This document shows positions 1-8,821 of a DNA stretch of 41,643 nt, piece after piece. Every line of letters begins with the position of its first letter. Position 1 is the first letter of the stretch. The position numbers and the translations under genes are program-made. The notes below the pieces were generated by a model, which did not search any database, had not been told where the DNA came from, and saw only the letters and a program-made list of their open reading frames with translations. Source of the DNA: Caulobacterales bacterium (GTDB lineage Bacteria > Pseudomonadota > Alphaproteobacteria > Caulobacterales > Aquidulcibacteraceae); contig JAFLCU010000021.1 of the NCBI GenBank assembly GCA_017303355.1, positions 1-41,643 of the forward strand, given 5' to 3'.

Positions 1-1
1 G

Positions 2-334
2 ACGCCGCAGCCGGCGACGACCACGCCGCCACGCGCCGCCGCGCCCGGCGCTGTCGTGTTCACCCAGCGCCCGACGCCGCGCCGCATTGCCGATCTCTAC
101 CCGGACTCCGCCGCGCGCCAGAATCTCGGCGGCCGCGTGCAATTGAACTGCGTGGTGCAACCCAATCTTTCGCTGGCCTGCTCCGTGGCCTCTGAATCGA
201 CGCCGGGGGTCGGCTTCGGCCGCGCGGCGCTGGCGGCGGCCAACGCGTATCGCGCACGCGCCACATTGTCCGATGGTACGAACGCCGTGGGCGCCACAGC
301 GCGCATCGCCGTCGCGTTCCAGGCGCCAGAATGA
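2..334 (+). CDS. TonB C-terminal domain protein (5' end outside window)
   Basis: The frame is open from the left edge, so the start lies outside the window. The visible part begins with a Pro/Ala/Thr-rich linker. It continues into a domain of the energy-transducer TonB C-terminal type, with [20 protein letters not shown], then [18 protein letters not shown] and a final beta-strand ARIAVAF. In that family the domain sits in the periplasm and contacts outer-membrane receptors or other periplasmic partners. The stop codon overlaps the panD start as ATGA, so the two are probably co-transcribed. Without the N-terminus I cannot tell whether it is a true TonB with an N-terminal membrane helix or another protein using this domain. 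Confidence 0.75.
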   Translation, partial: TPQPATTTPPRAAAPGAVVFTQRPTPRRIADLYPDSAARQNLGGRVQLNCVVQPNLSLACSVASESTPGVGFGRAALAAANAYRARATLSDGTNAVGATARIAVAFQAPE

Positions 335-684
335 TGCTACTGACATTGCTGAAGGCGAAGCTGCACCGCGCGCGCGTGACGCAGACGGATTTGCACTACG
401 AGGGCTCGATCTCGATCGACGCCGATCTCCTGGACCGCGCCAACATCCTGCCGAACGAACAAGTTGATGTGCTGAACATCAATACCGGCGCACGCTTCAC
501 CACGTACGCAATCGAGGCGCCGCGCGGGTCCAGGATGTTCGGCATCAATGGGGCGGCCGCGCGCTTGGCGGAAAAAGGCGATCCGATCATCGTCATCGCC
601 TATTGCCAAATGCCCGCCGAGGAAGCGCGCAATTACAGCCCCTCCGTCGTGCTCCTGAACGAGCACAACGAGGTGATCGGCTAG
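331..684 (+). CDS. panD: Aspartate 1-decarboxylase (pyruvoyl-dependent)
   Basis: PanD converts L-aspartate to beta-alanine for pantothenate and coenzyme A synthesis in the cytoplasm. The 117 residues match the family over the whole length: [10 protein letters not shown], the self-processing site LHYEGS, then [12 protein letters not shown] and NGAAARL. Cleavage between Gly and Ser in YEGS makes the pyruvoyl group. If translation starts at the second ATG (334), the pair is Gly24-Ser25 as in E. coli, so 334 may be the true start. It is a little shorter at the C-terminus than the 126-residue E. coli enzyme. It overlaps the TonB-like gene by 4 nt and converges on the TadG-like gene. Confidence 0.96.
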   Translation: MMLLTLLKAKLHRARVTQTDLHYEGSISIDADLLDRANILPNEQVDVLNINTGARFTTYAIEAPRGSRMFGINGAAARLAEKGDPIIVIAYCQMPAEEARNYSPSVVLLNEHNEVIG

Positions 685-693
685 CGCCACCCG

Positions 694-2538
694 CTAATGG
701 GTGAGGCGGAGCTGCTGAATAGCGTTGGCGATCTGCTGGAAGGCCGCCCGCAATTCCGCGCCATTGTCGGCCTCGAAGAAATTGCCAGCGCCCGAAGCGC
801 ATTCCTCAAGCACGTCGCGCGCGCCCGGGCTCGAACCCAGATCGAAGCCCACCGTGAGGATGATGATGCCATCGGCCTTCATCGCATCGCACATATCTTC
901 GGCCTGCTCGAAGCCGGTGCCGTTGGATGCGCTGCAATTGATGCGGTTCGAGGACGAGACCGACGACGAATTGCTCGACACGACGCCATTGCAATAGTGC
1001 GTGTTGAACTCACCGTCCGTCATGAGCACGGCGATCTTCAGCACGTTCTCCGGATCATAATCGGCGGCGCGATTGTCAGCGGGCCAGATCGAGCCAAAAT
1101 TCGGCGAGAGCATGTAATAGCCCCAGCCGATGCCGATCTGGCCGGCCGTATAGCCTGTCGCGCTCAGCGACGAAATGCGCGTGTTCAACGCGCCGCGATC
1201 GTCAGTGAGCGGCATCACTTGCGCTGACGCGCACGCATCGTTGCCCGTGCCGCCGTTGGGATAATGAATGCCGACGCGCGCTGAACTGGGCGAAGCATCC
1301 GTATAGCGCTCCGCGCCCGTGCGCTCGGTCACGCAATTGTCGGCGCGGAAGCGGCGCTGCGTGTTCGACGGATTGACGAAGCGCAGATACTCGCAGCCAT
1401 AGGCCGTGCAATACGAGGTCCCACCCGAGCTATAGGCGCTGTAGGTCGGGCCGTTCGTGCTGTTCAGCTGATAGCTGTCGCTATCGATCCGCGTCACCTG
1501 CCAGGCCGCGCCCGTGCCGCTATTGGTGGTGTTGTTGATCTGCGTCATGCCGCTGACGCCGGTGATATAGACGTAATCGCTCGTCGACAGGCCATGCGAG
1601 TTCGCGGTGACGACCACCTCGCAATTGGTGCGCGCGCAGCGCGTGACATTGCCGCCCGAGGAATAATTGCTGTAACCCGACGTGCCGTTGACGCCTTGCA
1701 GCTGGAACGTGTTCGTCGTCGCGCCCGCCACCGTATAGGTGTTGTTGTTCAGCTGCGTCATGCCGCCGACGCTGCGGATGCGCACGCGATTGCCGTTGGA
1801 AAAGCCGTGGCCGTTGGACGTGATCACGATCGGATTGGTGCGCGTGGCGCCGCTGATGTTGCGTTGTACGCTTGACGCCCACGCCGCGTTGCTGATCGAG
1901 CGCCCGCCCGTCAGCGACCCGCGCACGGACGACGCGTAGGTCGAGCCCATGTTCACCGCCAGCGAATACGGCACCAGCGCGACTTTGGAATAATACGGCT
2001 CTTGCTCATCGGCGACGACGATGTTCACGAAATCGGTCGCCGCGGCGCGCAGGTCGGAGATACGCGAGCCCGCCATCGAGCCCGTCGTGTCCAGCACCAG
2101 CGCAACCTCAAGATCGCGCCCGCCCTGCTCGGCTTCGGAGGCGACGTTGAGCATCCACGGCTCATCGCGAATGAGCGAGGCGATCGTCAGCTGCATCGGC
2201 ATGCTGACTTCGACCCGGTGGCCGACATCGCCCAAATCTTCAACGTTGAAGGTCGCGACACCGGCGGCCAGATCGCCCATCTCGGCATCGAAATAGGCGC
2301 GCGCCGCCACGGTGCGCTCGGCCAACGTCATGGTGATACTGCGCTCGGCCACCAGGGCCGCGCCATCGGCCGCGTTCTGCATCTGCATGCGGAGCGATTG
2401 CGCGCGCGTGAAATCCACGCTCAGGCCGACCATGGCCACCAGCACGGCGCCCATGAGGCCCCACATCATCGCGACGTTGCCGCCGCGCGATCGAATAAAG
2501 GCCTCTGAGGCCCCGCCGCTCACCATCGACCCAAGCAT
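694..2538 (-). CDS. TadG-like pilus assembly protein with split vWA domain
   Basis: This is a 614-residue protein of the TadE/TadG type. A single N-terminal membrane helix (about 20-42, followed by VDFTRAQSLRMQMQNAADGA) resembles the processed region of pseudopilin-like Tad proteins. A von Willebrand A domain follows, with the MIDAS motif DTTGSM (Asp150, Thr152, Ser154) and a later metal-site strand VLMTDGE (about 504-510). Between these lie about 230 extra residues rich in Ser, Asn, Gly and Thr. They hold two tandem copies of an E1-FCCH-like motif: NGHGFSNGNRVRIRSVGGM (242-260) and NSHGLSTSDYVYITGVSGM (313-331), each ending in TQLNN or TQINN. It is probably membrane-anchored with most of the chain outside. 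No other tad/cpa pilus genes are in the window, so the pilus role is inferred from the family. Confidence 0.85.
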   Translation of the reverse strand: MLGSMVSGGASEAFIRSRGGNVAMMWGLMGAVLVAMVGLSVDFTRAQSLRMQMQNAADGAALVAERSITMTLAERTVAARAYFDAEMGDLAAGVATFNVEDLGDVGHRVEVSMPMQLTIASLIRDEPWMLNVASEAEQGGRDLEVALVLDTTGSMAGSRISDLRAAATDFVNIVVADEQEPYYSKVALVPYSLAVNMGSTYASSVRGSLTGGRSISNAAWASSVQRNISGATRTNPIVITSNGHGFSNGNRVRIRSVGGMTQLNNNTYTVAGATTNTFQLQGVNGTSGYSNYSSGGNVTRCARTNCEVVVTANSHGLSTSDYVYITGVSGMTQINNTTNSGTGAAWQVTRIDSDSYQLNSTNGPTYSAYSSGGTSYCTAYGCEYLRFVNPSNTQRRFRADNCVTERTGAERYTDASPSSARVGIHYPNGGTGNDACASAQVMPLTDDRGALNTRISSLSATGYTAGQIGIGWGYYMLSPNFGSIWPADNRAADYDPENVLKIAVLMTDGEFNTHYCNGVVSSNSSSVSSSNRINCSASNGTGFEQAEDMCDAMKADGIIILTVGFDLGSSPGARDVLEECASGAGNFFEADNGAELRAAFQQIANAIQQLRLTH

Positions 2539-2659
2539 TTTTCTGGCCTTAAAACGGACCCTTACGGACTGCCGGTTGTACGCGAAGCGCGTTAATGGCC
2601 GATTTGGGAACTTGGTGAACGGGTCCGATTTCGCTTGCGCGGGGGAACTTTCTGCTATT

Positions 2660-2675
2660 AAAGTGATATCACTTT
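2660..2675. promoter_or_regulatory. Perfect 16-bp palindrome, candidate operator of the SPFH module
   Basis: AAAGTGATATCACTTT is a perfect palindrome 21 bp upstream of the preferred SPFH start. It adjoins a plausible -10 element (TATTAA). Short palindromes of this kind are typical sites for ribbon-helix-helix dimers, and such a protein is encoded two genes downstream of the palindrome's target. That the RHH protein binds here is inference. Confidence 0.6.
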
Positions 2676-2696
2676 GATGGCATGAGAGGGTATGTC

Positions 2697-3587
2697 ATGA
2701 CCGCTGCAGCACTTCGGCACACACAAGAACGTAAAGCCAATACCTCCAATGGCGGTATGATGTTACTAGCGACGCTGCTGGTGCTGCTCGCCCTGATTTG
2801 GGTGACCGTGAACCTCATCCGCTATGAGAACGGATCAGACGGCATCGCAGTCACGGCGCTCGCGCTCGTCTTCACGCTCCAGCTTTGCGGCTTCTACACG
2901 CTGCAGCCCAACGAGGGCGCGGCCATCACCCTGTTCGGCAATTACAAGGGCACCGACCGCACGCCCGGCCTACGCTGGATGCTGCCCTGGTACAGCCGCA
3001 AGAAGATCAGCCTGCGCGTGCGCAACGTCACCGGCGAGAAGCTCAAGGTGAACGATAAGCGCGGCAACCCGATCGAGATCGCCGCCGTCGTCGTCTGGCG
3101 CGTCACCGATACGGCGCAGGCGCTGTTCGATGTGGATGAGTATCAGAGCTTCGTCGATATCCAGATCGAGACCGCCGTGCGCGAGATCGCCTCGCACTTC
3201 TCCTACGACCACGCCGAGGCCGACGAGCCGACGTTACGCGGCGACGCCGATCAGGTCTCCAGCCTGCTGCGCGAGAAGCTGCAAGAGCGCGTCTCGGTCG
3301 CCGGCGTCGTCGTTGACGAAACCAAGCTCAGCCACCTCGCCTACGCGCCGGAGATCGCCAGCGCCATGCTGCGCCGTCAGCAAGCCGAAGCCGTCCTCGC
3401 GGCACGCCGCTTCATCGTGCAGGGCGCCGTCGAGATGGTGCAGCACGCGCTGGAGCAATTGAGCGAACGCGACATCGTCAAGCTCGACGACGAACGCCGC
3501 GCGACGATGGTGTCCAACCTGCTGGTCGTGCTCTGCGGCGATCGCGACGCCCAGCCGGTCGTCAACACCGGGTCGCTTTACCAGTAA
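2697..3587 (+). CDS. SPFH/Band 7 domain membrane protein
   Basis: With the ATG at 2697 the protein has 296 residues. That start is preferred over the ATG at 2682 because GAGAGGG lies just upstream of it. Two hydrophobic segments (about 20-41 and 49-67) precede an SPFH (stomatin/prohibitin/flotillin) domain that begins around YTLQPNEGAAITLFG. It includes GLRWMLPWYSRKKISLRVRN and the strand EIAAVVVWRVTD. SPFH proteins form large membrane-associated rings or scaffolds and often act with membrane proteases. The final 40 residues are helical and end without the long coiled coil of flotillins. It is followed by an RHH regulator and a CPBP protease on the same strand. The association suggests a membrane-quality or stress module, which is inference. 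Confidence 0.9.
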   Translation: MTAAALRHTQERKANTSNGGMMLLATLLVLLALIWVTVNLIRYENGSDGIAVTALALVFTLQLCGFYTLQPNEGAAITLFGNYKGTDRTPGLRWMLPWYSRKKISLRVRNVTGEKLKVNDKRGNPIEIAAVVVWRVTDTAQALFDVDEYQSFVDIQIETAVREIASHFSYDHAEADEPTLRGDADQVSSLLREKLQERVSVAGVVVDETKLSHLAYAPEIASAMLRRQQAEAVLAARRFIVQGAVEMVQHALEQLSERDIVKLDDERRATMVSNLLVVLCGDRDAQPVVNTGSLYQ

Positions 3588-3617
3588 TGAAAGGCGCGCA
3601 GAAAACTTCTCCCCCGC

Positions 3618-3641
3618 CTCCCGCTCGCTTGGCGAGCGGGC
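3618..3641. repeat. GC-rich hairpin after the SPFH gene
   Basis: CCCGCTCGC and GCGAGCGGG form a tight stem with a TTG loop shortly after the SPFH stop codon. It may terminate or attenuate transcription before the RHH gene. There is no clear T-run, so it could equally be part of the neighbouring repeat cluster. Confidence 0.45.
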
Positions 3642-3672
3642 CTTTTGGAAAGGGGATCGCAACGCGATCCCG

Positions 3673-3785
3673 GGGGGAGCTGTTAGCGAAGCTGACTGAG
3701 GGGGCGGCCTGGCGCCAGCGCTTGCCGGATTTTCCCCCTCCGGCTCACTTCGTTCGCCACCTCCCCCGCGCGCGGGGGAGGAGTT
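3673..3785 (+). repeat. Palindromic intergenic repeat element, copy 1
   Basis: The element runs from GGGGGAGCTGTTAGCGAAGC through GACTGAGGGGGCG to a terminal perfect palindrome CTCCCCCGCGCGCGGGGGAG (3761-3780). A second copy in opposite orientation lies between rpoB and rpoC (29704-29826) and keeps the same blocks in the same order, with a variable centre. It has no open frame and resembles a non-autonomous, REP/MITE-like intergenic element. It separates the SPFH gene from the RHH gene. Confidence 0.75.
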
Positions 3786-3798
3786 AGGGACCGGCGCC

Positions 3799-3999
3799 AT
3801 GGCCTCCGAACGCAAAGCCTTCGCGCTGCGGCTCGATCCCGCGCTTTACGACACGCTCGCACGCCTCGCGGCTGGCGATTTGCGGAGTGTAAACGCGGAA
3901 ATCGAGGTGCTGCTGCGCGAAGCGCTGCGCGCTCGGGGCGCGAAAATAGAAGCCAACAAAGACGGCGCGAATGGGGGAAACGATGCCGACGGCGAATAA
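3799..3999 (+). CDS. Ribbon-helix-helix (Arc/HicB-C-like) DNA-binding protein
   Basis: This 66-residue protein has the pattern of a ribbon-helix-helix fold. A short strand (KAFALRLDP) is followed by two helices (ALYDTLARLAAGDLRSVNAE and IEVLLREALRARG). The strand pairs in a dimer and would contact the major groove. The C-terminus is a polar tail. No HicA-type toxin lies beside it, so it is unlikely to be a classic HicAB antitoxin. It sits between the SPFH gene and the CPBP protease gene and overlaps the latter by 17 nt. A likely role is autoregulation through the palindrome at 2660-2675, which is inference. Confidence 0.8.
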   Translation: MASERKAFALRLDPALYDTLARLAAGDLRSVNAEIEVLLREALRARGAKIEANKDGANGGNDADGE

Positions 4000-4852
4000 A
4001 TCCATCATCTTCCTTGTGCTGGCGTTCGCAATCACCTGGGCGATCGTGATCGGCGCATGGGCCGCGGGCCTGCATGAGAACGTCCAGATCGCGCAAGGCG
4101 TGCTCGCGCTCTCGATGTTCGGTCCAGCGATCGCCGCCTTGATCTGCGTTTTCGCGTTTGAAAAAGGCCGCCGCGCGGAAGCCCTCGGCTTCGTCTTCAA
4201 GCCAAACCTTTGGTGGCTGCTGGCCTGGCTCGTTCCCATCGCGCTCACCGCGACGGCCGTCATCGCGACGATGCTGCTTTCAGGACGCGCTTATGTTGAT
4301 CCCGGCGTCGCTTCGATCGCGATGGCTGAGCAATTGGCGCCGGCGCAAGTCGATCAACTGCGCGCCATTCCCTATCTCGGCGCCATCATTTTCGCGCAAG
4401 CGCTCATCCTGGGCGCCTTGATCAACGGCGTCTTGCTGACGATCAGCGAAGAACTTGGCTGGCGTGGCTATCTGTATGGCTTGTGGCGTCCCGCCGGCTT
4501 CTGGCGCGCCTCGCTCGGCACGGGCGCGCTCTGGGGCGTCTGGCACGCGCCGATGATTTATCTCTTCGGCCACAATTACCCAGACCATCGCGCGCTCGGC
4601 GTTGGCCTCTTCGTTGTATTCTGCGTGCTGCTGTCGCCGATCATCACCCTGGTGCGCGAACGCGCCGGCTCGGTGTGGGCGGCGGGCATCTTCCACGGCA
4701 CGTTCAACGCGCTGGGCGGGCTCAGCATCATCGTACTGACCAATCCGACCTTCCCGTGGAACGGCATCGTCGGCATCGGCGGCTTCCTCGCGCTGGCGCT
4801 CGGCGCGGCCGCGACCGCACTGCTGCACAAACCACAATCCGCGACCGCCTGA
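3983..4852 (+). CDS. CPBP family intramembrane glutamic endopeptidase
   Basis: This 289-residue, multi-pass protein has the CPBP (CAAX protease / bacteriocin-processing, also called Abi) signature. Motif 1 is EELGWRG (Glu156, Glu157, Arg161). Motif 2 is WGVWHAP (His188). Motif 3 is GIFHGTFNALGG (His238, Asn242). These residues form the active site within the membrane in the family. About eight hydrophobic segments are visible. The ATG at 3983 is chosen because GGGGGAA lies just before it; an upstream ATG at 3971 is less well placed. It overlaps the RHH gene, so translation is probably coupled. The substrate is unknown. Association with the SPFH protein suggests a regulated membrane protease. 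Confidence 0.9.
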   Translation: MPTANKSIIFLVLAFAITWAIVIGAWAAGLHENVQIAQGVLALSMFGPAIAALICVFAFEKGRRAEALGFVFKPNLWWLLAWLVPIALTATAVIATMLLSGRAYVDPGVASIAMAEQLAPAQVDQLRAIPYLGAIIFAQALILGALINGVLLTISEELGWRGYLYGLWRPAGFWRASLGTGALWGVWHAPMIYLFGHNYPDHRALGVGLFVVFCVLLSPIITLVRERAGSVWAAGIFHGTFNALGGLSIIVLTNPTFPWNGIVGIGGFLALALGAAATALLHKPQSATA

Positions 4853-4862
4853 CGCCGCGCCA

Positions 4863-4890
4863 AAGCCCGCGCGCATACAGGCGCGGGCTT
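4863..4890 (+). terminator. Hairpin terminator after the CPBP gene
   Basis: AAGCCCGCGC and GCGCGGGCTT are perfect complementary arms around an 8-nt loop, just after the CPBP stop. The T-run is short, so efficiency is uncertain. It lies between the CPBP gene and carB and would insulate carB. Confidence 0.65.
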
Positions 4891-4970
4891 GTCCGGCCCG
4901 GCCTCAGCCGCTAAGCACGCGCGATCCCCTCCTGGATCGATTCTGACGCCGCGAACGCGGGCGGAGACGC

Positions 4971-7900
4971 ATGCCAAAACGTACCGACATCTCCTCGATC
5001 CTGATCATCGGCGCGGGGCCGATCATCATCGGCCAGGCCTGCGAATTCGATTATTCCGGCGTGCAGGCGGTGAAGGTGCTGAAGGCCGAGGGCTATCGCG
5101 TCATCCTCGTCAATTCGAACCCAGCCACGATCATGACCGATCCAGGCTTGGCGCATGCGACTTATATCGAGCCGATCACGCCGGAGATGGTCGAGAAGAT
5201 CATCGAGAAGGAAAAGCCGGACGCGATCCTGCCGACCATGGGCGGCCAGACCGCGCTCAATTGCGCGCTGACACTGGAACGCACCGGCGTCTTGAAGAAG
5301 CACGGCGTCGAGATGATTGGCGCCAATGCCGACGTCATCGAGAAGGCCGAGCACCGGATGAAATTCCGCGATGCGATGGACAAGATTGGCCTTGAGAGCC
5401 CGCGCTCGCGTCTGTGCAACACGATGGAAGAAGCGCTCGAAGCGCTCGACCACGTGCAGCTTCCCTCCATCATCCGCCCGTCGCTGACGCTCGGCGGCCT
5501 GGGCGGCGGCGTCGCCTACAATCTCGAAGAGTTCAAAGAGATCGTCGAGCGCGGCCTTTCCGCTTCGCCGATCACGGAAATCTTGGTCGAAGAGAGCATC
5601 ATCGGCTGGAAAGAGTACGAGATGGAGGTCGTCCGCGATAAGGCGGACAATTGCATCATCATCTGCTCGATCGAAAACATCGACCCGATGGGCGTGCACA
5701 CCGGAGACTCGATCACCGTCGCGCCCGCGCTGACGCTGACCGACCGCGAATATCAATTGATGCGCAACGCTTCGATCGCGGTATTGCGCGAGATCGGCGT
5801 CGAAACCGGCGGCTCGAACGTGCAGTTCGCCGTGAACCCGCGCGACGGCCGCATGGTCGTGATCGAGATGAACCCGCGCGTGTCGCGCTCATCGGCGCTC
5901 GCCTCGAAGGCCACTGGCTTCCCGATCGCCAAGGTCGCGGCCAAGTGCGCCATCGGCTACACGCTCGACGAAATCGCCAACGACATCACCGGCGGCGCGA
6001 TGCCGGCCTCGTTCGAACCGACGATCGATTACGTCGTCACCAAAATCCCGCGCTTCGCCTTCGAGCGCTTCGCCGGCAGCGACACCACGCTGACAACCAG
6101 CATGAAGAGCGTCGGCGAAGCCATGGCTGTCGGCCGCACCTTCCAAGAGAGTTTGCAAAAAGCGCTGCGCTCGCTCGACACCGGCCTGGTCGGTTTGGAC
6201 GAAATCCAAATCGAAGGCGCGAGCGACGAAGACAATGGCCGCGCCGCCGTACGCGCCCGCCTTGTCACGCCGAAAGCCGATCGCTTGCTCGTCTGCGCCG
6301 AAGCGCTGCGTCGCGGCCTCTCCGTCGAAGAAATCTGCGCCGCTTCGCATTTCGATCCGTGGTTCGTGCGCCAGATCGCCGAAATCATCGCGAAAGAAGC
6401 GGATATCCGCGCCAACGGCTTACCGAAGGATGCGGTGAAACTCCGCGCGCTCAAAGCACAAGGCTTCTCCGACGCGCGCCTCGCCAAGCTCACCGGCCAG
6501 CGCGAACGCGACGTGCGCGCCGCGCGCCGCAAGCTCGGCGTCCGCCCGCAATTCAAGCGCATCGACAGCTGCGCCGCCGAATTCCGCGCGACCACACCCT
6601 ACATGTATTCCACCTACGAGATCGGCGCGTTCAATCTCAAAGGCGAACAAGCCGCGCCCGATTGCGAAGCCGATCCGAGCGACCGCAAGAAGATCATCAT
6701 TCTCGGCGGCGGCCCGAACCGGATCGGCCAGGGCATCGAGTTCGATTATTGCTGTTGCCACGCCGCGTTCGCCTGCGCCGAGATCGGCGTTGAATCGATC
6801 ATGGTGAATTGCAACCCGGAAACGGTGAGCACGGACTACGACACATCCGACCGCCTCTATTTCGAACCGCTCACCACTGAAGACGTGCTCGAAATCGTCG
6901 ACACGGAAAAGACGCGCGGCACAGTCGAAGGCCTGATCGTGCAATTCGGCGGGCAAACGCCGTTGAAACTCGCCCAACCGCTCGCCGACGAAGGCGCGCC
7001 GATCCTTGGCACCAGCGTCGATGCGATCGACCTCGCCGAAGATCGCGACCGCTTCCAGGCGCTGCTGCGCAAAATCGGCCTGAAACAGCCGGAAAACACT
7101 ATCGCCGGTTCGCTCGACGCCGCCCGCGCCGCCGCTGGCAAGATCGGCTACCCGGTCATGCTGCGGCCCTCATACGTGCTCGGCGGCCTCGCCATGCGCA
7201 TCGTCCACACGGAAGAAGAGCTCGAAGCCTATGTCGCGCAAATCTCGCGCGCGCTTGGCGGGCCCAGCGAACTCGTGGTCAGCGAAAAGCGCCCGCTGCT
7301 GGTGGATCGCTATCTGCGCGACGCGATCGAGGTCGATGTCGATGCGATCTGCGACGGCGAACACGTGTTCGTCGCCGGCGTGATGGAGCACATCGAAGAG
7401 GCCGGCGTGCATTCAGGCGATAGCGCCTGCGCGCTGCCGCCCTATTCGCTGGACAAGAAAATCGTCGACCAGATCGAGGAAGAGACCAAGAAGCTCGCGC
7501 TCGCGCTCGATGTGCGCGGCCTGATCAACATTCAGTTCGCGATCAAGGACGGCGAGATCTTCATTCTCGAAGCCAACCCGCGCGCCTCGCGCACCGCGCC
7601 GTTCGTCGCTAAGGCCATCAATCGCCCGATCGCCGCCGCCGCCGCCAAGGTGATGGCCGGAATGAAGCTCAGCGAACTCAAACTCGACCGCCCGTCCAAG
7701 GGCCACGTCGCGGTGAAGGAAGCCGTCTTCCCGTTCGCGCGCTTCCCGGGCGTCGATCCGGTGCTCGGCCCGGAAATGCGCTCGACCGGCGAGGTCATGG
7801 GCCTCGACGCCAATTTCGCCGCCGCCTTCGCCAAGAGCCAGATCGCCTCCGGCACGGTGCTGCCCACCGAAGGCGCGGTGTTCATCTCGGTGAAAGATAG

Positions 7901-8264
7901 CGACAAGCCGGCCATCGTGGCGGTCGCGCGCGATCTGATCGCGCTCGGCTTCCGCGTGCTCGCTACCGGCGGCACCGCCGACCGCCTCAAGGCCGAGGGC
8001 CTGAATATCGAGCGCGTAAACAAAGTGGCCGAAGGCCGGCCCCACATCGTCGACGTCATGAAGAATGGCGGGGTGCAGTTGGTCTTCAATACAACCGAAG
8101 GCGCCCAATCCTATCGGGACAGCTATTCGATCCGCCGTACTGCACTGACGCAGAATATTCCCTATTATACCACTGTGTCGGGCGCCCGGGCCTCTATCCA
8201 GGCGATCCGGCTGCTGAAAACGGGCGCGCCCCTAGGCGTTCGGGCGCTCCAGGCCTATGCTTGA
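4971..8264 (+). CDS. carB: Carbamoyl-phosphate synthase large subunit
   Basis: CarB makes carbamoyl phosphate from bicarbonate, ammonia and two ATP for pyrimidine and arginine synthesis, with the glutaminase subunit CarA supplying ammonia. The 1097 residues show the duplicated ATP-grasp architecture. The first synthetase half begins [20 protein letters not shown]. An oligomerisation region follows (about 400-560). The second half begins [20 protein letters not shown] (about 572). The C-terminal MGS-like allosteric domain contains [10 protein letters not shown] and VFNTTEG. Length is normal for the family. RBS GGCGGAG lies upstream of the ATG. No carA is in the window. greA follows at 58 bp, a common alphaproteobacterial order. 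Confidence 0.98.
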   Translation: MPKRTDISSILIIGAGPIIIGQACEFDYSGVQAVKVLKAEGYRVILVNSNPATIMTDPGLAHATYIEPITPEMVEKIIEKEKPDAILPTMGGQTALNCALTLERTGVLKKHGVEMIGANADVIEKAEHRMKFRDAMDKIGLESPRSRLCNTMEEALEALDHVQLPSIIRPSLTLGGLGGGVAYNLEEFKEIVERGLSASPITEILVEESIIGWKEYEMEVVRDKADNCIIICSIENIDPMGVHTGDSITVAPALTLTDREYQLMRNASIAVLREIGVETGGSNVQFAVNPRDGRMVVIEMNPRVSRSSALASKATGFPIAKVAAKCAIGYTLDEIANDITGGAMPASFEPTIDYVVTKIPRFAFERFAGSDTTLTTSMKSVGEAMAVGRTFQESLQKALRSLDTGLVGLDEIQIEGASDEDNGRAAVRARLVTPKADRLLVCAEALRRGLSVEEICAASHFDPWFVRQIAEIIAKEADIRANGLPKDAVKLRALKAQGFSDARLAKLTGQRERDVRAARRKLGVRPQFKRIDSCAAEFRATTPYMYSTYEIGAFNLKGEQAAPDCEADPSDRKKIIILGGGPNRIGQGIEFDYCCCHAAFACAEIGVESIMVNCNPETVSTDYDTSDRLYFEPLTTEDVLEIVDTEKTRGTVEGLIVQFGGQTPLKLAQPLADEGAPILGTSVDAIDLAEDRDRFQALLRKIGLKQPENTIAGSLDAARAAAGKIGYPVMLRPSYVLGGLAMRIVHTEEELEAYVAQISRALGGPSELVVSEKRPLLVDRYLRDAIEVDVDAICDGEHVFVAGVMEHIEEAGVHSGDSACALPPYSLDKKIVDQIEEETKKLALALDVRGLINIQFAIKDGEIFILEANPRASRTAPFVAKAINRPIAAAAAKVMAGMKLSELKLDRPSKGHVAVKEAVFPFARFPGVDPVLGPEMRSTGEVMGLDANFAAAFAKSQIASGTVLPTEGAVFISVKDSDKPAIVAVARDLIALGFRVLATGGTADRLKAEGLNIERVNKVAEGRPHIVDVMKNGGVQLVFNTTEGAQSYRDSYSIRRTALTQNIPYYTTVSGARASIQAIRLLKTGAPLGVRALQAYA

Positions 8265-8289
8265 CGTGGGGCCGGAGCGGATACAAATT
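8261..8289 (+). promoter_or_regulatory. Possible greA promoter
   Basis: A GCTTGACG box overlaps the carB stop codon. An AT-rich stretch (ATACAAATTT) lies about 16 bp further down. The -35 fits the alphaproteobacterial consensus but the -10 is weak, so this is only a candidate. Confidence 0.3.
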
Positions 8290-8322
8290 TCCCTTTCCTA
8301 GACGGACTAAATACATACAGCC

Positions 8323-8796
8323 ATGGAAAAAATTCCAATGACCGCCGAGGGTTATCAGGCCCTCGACGCAGAACTGAAGCGTCTCAAGACGGAAGAGCGC
8401 CCGTCCGTGATCCAGGCGATCGCGGAAGCGCGCGCCCACGGCGACCTCTCCGAGAACGCCGAATATCACGCCGCCAAGGAGCGCCAGGCGTTCATCGAGA
8501 CGCGCGTGGCCGAGATCGAGGACAAGATCGCCCGCTCGCAGATCATCGATGTGTCGAAACTCTCCGGCAAACAGATCAAGTTCGGCGCGACCGTGAACCT
8601 GATCGACGAAGATTCCGGTGATAAATCAAAGTACAAGATCGTCGGCGAAGACGAAGCCGACGTGAAGGCCGGCAAGGTCTCCATCACCTCCCCGATCGCC
8701 CGCGCGCTGATCGGCAAGGAAGAAGGCGACGTCGTAGAGGTCATGGCCCCGGGCGGCGCCAAATCGTACGAGATCGTCAAGGTGAAGTACCTCTGA
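8323..8796 (+). CDS. greA: Transcription elongation factor GreA
   Basis: GreA binds in the RNA polymerase secondary channel and stimulates cleavage of backtracked RNA. The 157-residue protein has the N-terminal coiled coil. It carries the acidic tip motif [17 protein letters not shown] (about 46-62), whose Asp and Glu coordinate the catalytic magnesium. A C-terminal FKBP-like domain follows, with [20 protein letters not shown] (about 122-141). Length is typical. It is followed 25 bp later by the ELM1-family gene on the same strand. Confidence 0.97.
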   Translation: MEKIPMTAEGYQALDAELKRLKTEERPSVIQAIAEARAHGDLSENAEYHAAKERQAFIETRVAEIEDKIARSQIIDVSKLSGKQIKFGATVNLIDEDSGDKSKYKIVGEDEADVKAGKVSITSPIARALIGKEEGDVVEVMAPGGAKSYEIVKVKYL

Positions 8797-8821
8797 GCCT
8801 GGATCGGGCGGAGCTGGACCG

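Noticed and set aside
3799..3999. HicB-type antitoxin of a toxin-antitoxin pair
   Set aside because: There is no HicA-like or other toxin frame beside it. The neighbours are SPFH and CPBP genes, so a regulator role is more likely.
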